NCBI GenBank assembly: GCA_013339765.2
Contig: JABSTR010001229.1
Location: 620,001 to 684,000 of the forward strand
Length of the DNA: 64,000 nucleotides
Source of the DNA: Haemaphysalis longicornis
Lineage: Eukaryota > Arthropoda > Arachnida > Ixodida > Ixodidae
Reading direction: 5' to 3'
The position numbers were made by a program, and so were the translations under genes. Positions 57,099 through 64,000 of this stretch are shown one piece after another (within the stretch, counting starts at the first letter, position 1; each line of letters opens with the position of its first letter). The notes under the pieces were generated by a model. It was given only the letters and a program-made list of their open reading frames with translations, searched no databases and was not told the DNA's origin.

Positions 57099-58005
57099 CC
57101 GTATTTACTCGCGTAATCCTCGCACTCGCGTAATCCTCGCACCCCTAATGTGAGCCACCAAAACTTGAATTTTTTGGTTCCTCGCATAATCCTCGCGCCC
57201 CCAACTTTGCAGCGGCGAAAGTTGCCTGCTCGCGAAACCCGCATGTTGCACGCGCTCTCCAACGCGCGCCCTCCCCCGCCGTCTCTCCGTTCGGCGGAGA
57301 GCGCTGTGTATCCAAGGTCATCCAGGCGCCCGAACAACCTGCATGGCTACTCCCTAACAGGCGCCCTAACACGCTACTCCTTGAGCCGGTTTCGCGCATG
57401 TTTCGCGTGCGCGCAACTAGACGGTGTTCGCGCAGCCCGCTGTCGTGTCGTCGTGTCGCCGTCGTGGTCCCGCCGTTGAGCGGCAGCAGTCAGTGAGTCA
57501 CTCGCGTCAGTGGTGGATAGCTCGCTGCCTTTTTGAGAACTTTTTGATCTAATTGTTTTGTGCTTGGTGCCGCTTCGCCATGGGGAGGAACGCCAGCTAC
57601 ACTGCCGCTTTCAAACTGAAAGCGAAAGAGTACGCGATCGAACACGGCAACCGTGCCGCAGGCAGGCACTTCGGCGTCACCGACTTCAACGTGCGTTACT
57701 GGAGTAGGGCACGCACATACGACGACGAGATAGGGCGCGCGCCAAAAAGCAAAGGCGGCAATTTCATGATCGCTGATCGACCGGAGACTGTTTACGTTGC
57801 AAATAATAAAATAAAAAGAAATAGCTGCTGTTGGCAACACTGAGCTTACCTACACAAAAAACGACCGCTACATTTAGCGGGATTGGCATAAGGCAAATTG
57901 GCAACACTGTGCACCGGATTTTTTTTTCCCGCATAATTCTCGCACCCCTAACTTTGCATTGACTTTTCCGAAAAAAAAGTGCGAGGATTATGCGAGTAAA
58001 TACGG
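57099..58005 (+). mobile_element. pogo-superfamily TIR element with a transposase N-terminus
   Basis: TA (57097-57098) then CCGTATTTACTCGCGTAATC. The right end GATTATGCGAGTAAATACGG is followed by TA (58006-58007). Long subterminal repeats CGCATAATCCTCGCACCCC occur at both ends. The element encodes an 87-residue DNA-binding fragment and no catalytic domain, so it is a deletion derivative. Confidence 0.88.
57580..57843 (+). CDS. Truncated pogo-like transposase: Brinker/CENP-B-type DNA-binding domain only
   Basis: The ATG at 57580 starts MGRNASYTAAFKLKAKEYAI, EHGNRAAGRHFGVTDFNVRY, WSR. This is the helix-turn-helix of pogo-like transposases (Brinker-type domain as in POGK): SYT-FK, HGNRAA-FGV and the -V--W signature. 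It would bind the element's own termini. After about 60 residues the homology ends and the frame stops at 57841-57843. The usual second HTH and the DDE nuclease are missing. A solo domain could act as a repressor, but decay is the simpler view. Confidence 0.8.
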   Translation: MGRNASYTAAFKLKAKEYAIEHGNRAAGRHFGVTDFNVRYWSRARTYDDEIGRAPKSKGGNFMIADRPETVYVANNKIKRNSCCWQH

Positions 58006-58007
58006 TA

Positions 58008-58628
58008 TTATGTTGTGCTTCAGGAGGCAGAACTCTAGGTGTAGACTTACCGGAAAGGCTGTTATTTGTGGTACAGCTATAACCTTGCTGCATGGTTGTA
58101 TTTTTTGTTTTATTGGGTTTTTTTAATGTGTTTTGAACGCGCTAAATAAACTCTCGCAATTGTGAGGTGGCATGTTCCGGGACATCTGGGCAAAATATCT
58201 CTTTTTGGCAAACAACAGCAAGAATTGTGCTGCAAAATTTGTGGCCACTTTCGTTCGCTTATGTTGTGTCTCTGCCATCTTTTGCCAAGTTTACACATCG
58301 TTGGCACACTTGTGTGCGAGCAAGCAGAGGTCACTGCTCCTGGTTGGCGGTTTTCGTGCCCTTCTGGTTACGTGCAAGTGTCGTCCTAGCAGGTGATAGA
58401 AAGGTGGGGCAGTTAAGAACTAAATCTCGCGCAGTCTCTAGTGCTAGCTTATTTTCACAGATACCGGTGTGGCCTAAAATCCACTGGACAACGTATGTTT
58501 CTCCTGTTTAGTACATTTTGGGTTTCTACACCTGTTTTATGCAAGGCTTTGATCTTGCACACGGTGTTCAATATTGTAGCAGAACTAGCATCAGGTGCAG
58601 TGCACTTCCAGTGAGTCCATGTTATATA
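58008..58628 (+). other. MEGF8: Unassigned intronic stretch
   Basis: No TIR, tandem repeat or splice-flanked coding sequence recognised between two elements. Confidence 0.5.
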
Positions 58629-59096
58629 CAGTGTAGACCATTTATAACGTAACCGCTTATAGTGCGGGACCGGATATAACGCGGGTTTTTGCGACCACCG
58701 GTTTGCCTCCCATAGAACTCAATGCATAAGCATACCGCTTAAGATGCGGTTGGCCGAAGCACAATACCGTTTATAGTGCGGTTTTTCGGCGGGTCTGCTG
58801 ATCGACCGGCGCAGCTGAGGCATCGTTTTAGGGTAGCAAAAGAAAAAAAGAAAGGGTGAAATCGGCCATCTGACGCAGCGTGCACCCCTTGCCCTCCTCT
58901 AACGTAGACACCCAAAGAAAAAAAAAATAGGCACCCTTTAGTTCGCGCGTACCTGACTGATAACCACAACTGACCTTGCTTGATGCACCTCGGAAGATAG
59001 CGACAGACAAGATCCGCGCGCGGCAAGTTGATTTTATTAATCGCGAACCGCATGGCCCGTTTTCGCGCACGAATCGTGCACATCAGCGTTGCACGT

Positions 59097-59127
<31 letters not shown>

Positions 59128-60069
59128 CGTGCTCGTATCGACGATTTCGCGCTCGCGGTGGCTTCTTCGCGTGGCAGTGGGAGGAGCCTGACGACTTGCA
59201 CCAATGGGGAGACGCGTACCTAATGGCGGGAGGTTCGAAGCGCTCCGAGCCGGCTAGCCGCGCCAGGGATGTTTAGGCTTACCACCGCGGTATTTTTTGA
59301 TGAGCGCTTTCACAAGCAGCGTGGATGGCAGTTTATATTCCACTTTTCGCCCACATTATTAGCTCTTTTCTTGCATGAGCATCTTCGCTTGCGCCCCGTG
59401 CGGCATTTCAGCGAGCGGTTAGAAGCGGTCGCTGGAACTTACTGGAACTGCCTGCACCGCTTCACGGCCAGTGCCGACGCCATGTTGCCGCCTCTTACCG
59501 CGCCGCCCACACCACGCCAGTTGTATCCGCGCTGGCGTGCACTGCACGTTTTCGCGATACCAAATCTACCACTCGGTTCACGCTTTAGAACGTTGTTGCA
59601 GATAAGCCACCGCTCTTTCCCTTTCCGAACATTCGAGCCGCGTCAAGCCGAAGATTTCCACCACCAGTACGTTGCGCTGATAAGCAGCCGCCTTCGGCAT
59701 CGTGAACACAAGGTGGGGTAAAAAAAAAAAAAAAAAAAAGTTCTTATCACGTCTTGCGGCATCTGTTCAGAGACGCTAAAAACGCAGCCATGGTCTTTCA
59801 AAACAAACACAACGGAAGTTAAAGCCGCGCTCGCCGTTTTGAGACTGCGCTTTTGCCCTGCAGCAGCGGCTGATGTTAAAAATAATACGAAATATAGACC
59901 GTGCCTTCGTTTTTAAGCGCTGTGCGTTTGGGTGAGGATAAATATAGGTTGACTTGAGAGATAGGTGGCGATGTGGTTGAATTAGCGCGTGTTTTGGTTA
60001 TAGTGCGGTACCGCTTATAGTGCGGATTTTTGCGGCTCCCGCGACATACGTTATAAGCGGTCTACACTA
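58629..60069. mobile_element. TA-flanked TIR element, 1.4 kb (CAGTGTAGACC family)
   Basis: TA then CAGTGTAGACCATTTATAAC; the right end reads ACGTTATAAGCGGTCTACAC. Subterminal ACCGCTTATAGTGCGG occurs inverted at both sides. The interior has a T-run (59099-59127) and a segment (about 59280-59430) shared with the next element (CAGCGAGCGGTTAGAAGCGG). The open frames inside are not recognisable proteins. Confidence 0.75.
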
Positions 60070-60082
60070 TTAGTGGTCTTGG

Positions 60083-61464
60083 CAATAAACCTCGATGTAA
60101 CGAACTTCAATGTATCGAAACCCTCAATGTAACGAACCACGCAATTTTTTGTAACTTCAAGTGTATGCACACCATGTATTTTCACCCTCTGTGTAATGAA
60201 GTCCCGTTTTTCCCAAATTTCGGTGTAACGAAGTTTCATGGAGATTCAGGCATGAAATTTTATTTGTAGAAGTAGATTTTGAAAGACGCAAGCGCCGAAA
60301 CGGGGTCTCAATAAAACGCGAACGACACGGGCCGCCCAATGCCGCGGATGCAGCGAGCCATGGAATCTGTGAGCGAGCTCTTTGCCTACAAACTGTGTGG
60401 CGCGCATACACGGCTGGCGCACTGTTTCTGTCGGAGCTTAATTGTCTACTCGGGCCATCAGCGTGAACCGCATGGAGCGTTTTCTCCCAAAAACGTGCCC
60501 CGCAAGCCACAGACGCGGAGACCACCCACGCGATGCGAGTAGCTCCAGCGACCGCTTCTAACCGCTCGCTGAAATGCAACTCAATGAGCAAACGAGAGGG
60601 GCATGCGAGAAAAAAAGCGGATAACGCCGGTGAAATTTTCACTGTAAAACGTCATACACGCTGCTTACAAAAGCACCCATCAAATATCCTCCACGGTGGT
60701 AAGCCTAATCGTCTCTGGCAGGGCCGCCGCCGCAGCATGCCGCTGCTTTGCCCTTCGTTCGAGTTCGCTCATATTTATGGGTTCCATCGTTCCAGCAAGC
60801 ATTTGTGAATCTTTATGAGCATTGCACGCGCATTCTTCTCACGCCCGCGTCCGCGATTGCGCACCGGCGGCGGCTTCTGCCGTGGCCAGAAAGCTACTCG
60901 CGCTGCGCGCGGAAGTGGGAGGATCCTGACCAGTTTCACCAATGGGGAGGCGCGCACCCTATGACGGGAGCTTCGAAGCACTTGGGGATGCCGGCTGGCC
61001 CCGCCAGAGACGGCTTACCACCGCGGAGGATATTTGATGGGAGCTTTTGTAAGCAGCGTGTATGACGTTTTACAGTGAAAATTTTGCCCGCGTTAGCCGC
61101 TTTTTTTCTCACATGCCCCTCTCGTTACGCCTAGAGTTGCTTTTCAGCGAGCGGTTAGAAGAGGTCGCTGGAGCTACCCGCATCGCGCGGGTGGTCTCCG
61201 CGGCTGCGTCAACGTGCCTGTGGCTTGCAGGGCGCATTTTTGCGGGGAGAAAACACTCCATGCGGTTCACACTGATGCCCGCGTATAGACGATTAAGCTC
61301 GAACAGAAACAGTGCGCCAGCCGTGTATGCGCGCCGTGTTTTCGTTTGCTGGTAACACTTCACGCAATGAACACTTCATTATAACCACGAATTTCAATGT
61401 AGCGAAATTTCAATGTAATGAAGTAAATTACGAATTTTACGGACTCCGTTACGAGGCTTAACTG
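60083..61464. mobile_element. Foldback pogo-like element with long internal inverted repeat
   Basis: Ends AATAAACCTCGATGTAACGA and TCCGTTACGAGGCTTAACTG. About 60593-60704 and 61016-61125 are near-perfect inversions (GTAAAACGTCATACACGCTG, CAAATATCCTCC). Outward blocks (CAGCGAGCGGTTAGAAG, GAAACAGTGCGCCAGCCG) are also inverted. The loop is about 310 bp. Apparent homologous proteins in the two arms are just this repeat read on both strands. Confidence 0.78.
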
Positions 61465-61608
61465 TATTGTCAGCATTGTGCACTGTACTGTTTCTCACCC
61501 AGGCAATACCTTCCAGTTAAAATTTTGTTGGCTTGATAAATGTTTTGCTGTTGACCAATTAAAGTTCAACAAAACAAATTTTGCCATTTGTAGCAAATAG
61601 TTTATTAA

Positions 61609-63673
61609 AGGAGCCATGAAGAGAAAACACAAGTTTGGTTCATTCAAAAGATTGCCTCGTTAGAATCATACTGACACCACTTTTAACGTAAACTTCGCTC
61701 AAATAAGCTACATAATTAGGAAAAAAGGGAATGGCCATGCGACCCACTAGCTCATTTCCCGCAACAGAACCTATGATGTCATTCGAGCCAGTTCTGCGAT
61801 TGGCGGAGGCCGGCGAAAGTAAACGCAAATTAGGCAGAGCTTACAAGCTTGCCGAACGAGCTATTTGCGCTTAAATTTAGAGCACATTCTTTTTAAAGCC
61901 GTAAGAATGGTGCTAAGTGTAAGTTACGAAAGCACATGTAAACATAGAAGTACCGCTTCGTACTGCTGCTGTTGGTACTGCGCGCACTATGCTTGTTTAG
62001 CTGCACAGAACTGCGGGGCTTTGGGGTTGTCTCAGACGACACTGGCCGATTGATTGACGCGACGGTGTCTTACGTGAACATATTTGTCGAGCGAGCACTA
62101 TGTTTCACGAAACCATTTTCTCCCAGAACGAAAAAAAGGCAGAAAACGACACGCCACGGTATGGTGGCGCCATCTAGGTTCAATAACGTAAACAAACGCG
62201 CGAATACCTCAGTGCCAGCGCCAACGTACAGGGTGGAGACACCCTTTGAACGGTCCCGTGCCGCTGCAGTTGGGTCAACGTGCACAACGCGTTGTTCTCG
62301 TTTCCCACGAGACCCAGCAACGCGAAACAGATAAGATGATTCAAACTTCGCCAGTTAACCCCGTTGCGGCGATAATTTTAGCGCGGTTTTGATACAATGA
62401 CTTGTTTCGGCAGCGAGCGAGTGGACCAAAATGGCGGCGCCAGTGCATACGTGTGTCTCCACCCTGTACGGCGGATGCGTGAATCAAGGGACCCTAGGCT
62501 GCAGAGCGGTCGGTTCCTGTGATGTCATTTGGGACCACGGAAATGCACGATTGAGCGGGAAAATCAAAATTTTTACCTAAATTGATTAACTCTTTCGGGA
62601 CCGCTCCATAGGCCATCGATCGCATATGATCGATGGTTTCGCGAGCCTGCAGAATACAAATTTTCGCTCGATGGAACACCTAGCGACATCTAGGAGATAG
62701 TTTGAAAACTGGAGTTTTCTCTTTTGTGAAGTTTCTTTTTTTATCGCCAGGCGGCAACGCATCAGATATTTTATTCTGACGGGCAGTGGTTTCGAATGTA
62801 AACAAACATGGCGTCATACTCACGCGAGCGCGATAAGAAATCCGCCTCGTCTCGTCTCGCATATCTTCGCCTTCTACTCTGCATTTTAACGATGAGAGTG
62901 GCAGTGAAGAGTCGGAATGCGGCTTTAGAGATCGGATTTCAGCTCGAGTGAGGATTCGGGTGTCGATCAGCCTGGTACATCAAATCGCGCTCGAAGGTGG
63001 GTGTTGGTTTCCGTTTCAATTGGCTCTGGAGTAGATATGTGCGCTCGAAATATGTTCTGGCTGGTTTATATTTGTTCGCTAGGGTGTTAACTACCTATGC
63101 TGGTGATCTCCTGCCACCAGCGCAGAAACGGATCAAGTATTCGCCGAGACAAGAGCCCGGCGTGTACCTGGGCGACGACGTAGCCATGGCCCTAGTGCCA
63201 AAGAGATCACACACAAAACAATAAACCAGTTACATCTAGCCGCATCAAACTTTCGCGATGAAGAAACAAAGCATTGTGTTAGATTTTGTATATCCTGAAA
63301 TAATTTTATTCTTTGTTAATATTTTTATATTTACGATTTTTTCTATCTTTTTCTGTAGTTTTTTTACGAAATTATTACTTTCAGATTTTTTCATGCTTCT
63401 ATCGTCAGTGTTGAAGTAAAACTTGGTATTCCATGTCAAAGAACATATAATTAGCTGCATTTTGGTATATGCTAAGGCAGGATGGTGCCTTTGCTTTATG
63501 TAATAAAAAATTTGTACCGAGACCTCCCTTTTTCATCACTTTTTCCGGCGGTCCCGAAAGAGTTAATTTCTCAGTGAATAAAGCATCGTTTGCATTCGGA
63601 CAAGCGCTGGGGGCACTATAAAACACGAAATCTTTCGAATAACACAAACTTGCATTTTGTCTTCATGGCTCCT
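61609..63673 (+). mobile_element. TTAA/AGGAGCCATG family element, full length, with nested element
   Basis: TTAA (61605-61608) then AGGAGCCATGAAGAG; the right end GTCTTCATGGCTCCT then TTAA (63674-63677). Subterminal CACAAGTTTGGTTCATTC is inverted at the other end. The piggyBac-like element 62590-63562 has inserted into it; the relative at 18582-19214 lacks that insertion. Confidence 0.85.
62590..63562 (+). mobile_element. piggyBac-like element, 973 bp, nested
   Basis: TTAA (62586-62589) then CTCTTTCGGGACCGC; GCGGTCCCGAAAGAG then TTAA (63563-63566): a perfect 15-bp TIR. Inside, an ATG at about 62809 reads MASYSRERDKKSA. Further on, another frame gives DESGSEESECG, an acidic segment like the N-terminus of piggyBac transposases. 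The rest of the transposase is gone. Confidence 0.87.
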
Positions 63674-63677
63674 TTAA

Positions 63678-64000
63678 ATGGGGGTACATTACTCTCTCCC
63701 TCTCTGTCTCACAAGTGACTTCATTTATTTGCATATATGTTCAGTGCTTCTGGATATATGTAGGTATATATTTTATGTAGATTTGAGAAGTTCATAGTTT
63801 GAGCTTTACCAGCACCAGTGTTGTTGGGGGTGTTGCTTAAGCACCATAACAGGTTACTGCACGAGTTGAGGCCAGGCCCGAGTGCTCAACACAAAGCAGC
63901 TCGTGTAACCCAAAAGATAATTTACATGTCAAGGCTAATCTCCTATCTCCCATCTGGCAAATGTACGTTAGCGAAAAGCACTGCATAGGAGGCACTCAAA
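63678..64000 (+). other. MEGF8: End of window, unassigned intronic sequence
   Basis: A TC/TCTC-rich patch near 63690-63710 and AT-rich sequence. No exon or element terminus recognised. Confidence 0.5.

Noticed and set aside
59269..59721. 150-codon plus-strand ORF with a segment FSERLEAVAGTYWNCLHRF
   Set aside because: The same peptide-like string appears in frames on both strands of the neighbouring element because of an inverted DNA repeat; it is not a protein family.
1..64000. CRISPR array, operon or bacterial-type promoter
   Set aside because: No regularly spaced identical repeats with unique spacers occur; the spliced gene structure and transposons show this is animal nuclear DNA.

Overview
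This is eukaryotic, intron-rich DNA, most likely from a hard tick (Ixodidae). The reasons are a tRNA-derived SINE of the Ruka type seen in hard ticks, at 8178-8415 with a perfect 16-bp target-site duplication; many short TIR transposons with TTAA or TA target sites; and one large plus-strand gene whose exons are islands in repeat-filled introns. Species cannot be settled from the sequence alone.

Layout. (1) Positions 1-4627 are most of a Ty3/gypsy LTR retrotransposon on the minus strand: LTR 4110-4627, primer-binding site, gag with a CCHC knuckle, a correctly phased -1 slippery site (GGGAAAC), an aspartic protease, and a reverse transcriptase/RNase H frame that runs open off the left edge. 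Gag is split between two frames and a tandem duplication breaks pol between protease and RT. (2) From 6762 to 56848 sixteen exons of one gene can be joined on the plus strand. They encode CUB (part), two EGF, six kelch blades, a run of PSI modules, a calcium-binding-type EGF, EGF and laminin-EGF modules. This order fits the C-terminal half of MEGF8, a large membrane protein. The N-terminal half and the transmembrane/cytoplasmic end lie outside the window. Intron phases agree at every junction except the one after the exon at 45380-45646. (3) The introns hold piggyBac-like TTAA elements, pogo-like TA elements, other TTAA elements, SINEs, foldback hairpins and microsatellites. (4) From 57097 to 63678 the sequence is nearly continuous TIR elements, some nested.

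The most notable observations are: two GC-AG introns in MEGF8 with the same donor hexamer; apparent frameshifts limited to two exons; TIR elements that carry tRNA-like Pol III modules; large inverted element pairs around MEGF8 exons that could pair in the pre-mRNA; and empty/filled site pairs that date insertions. I see no operon, CRISPR or defence-type system and no obviously new biochemical system. The interest lies in gene structure and repeat biology. All family assignments come from reading motifs by eye; no database search was possible.
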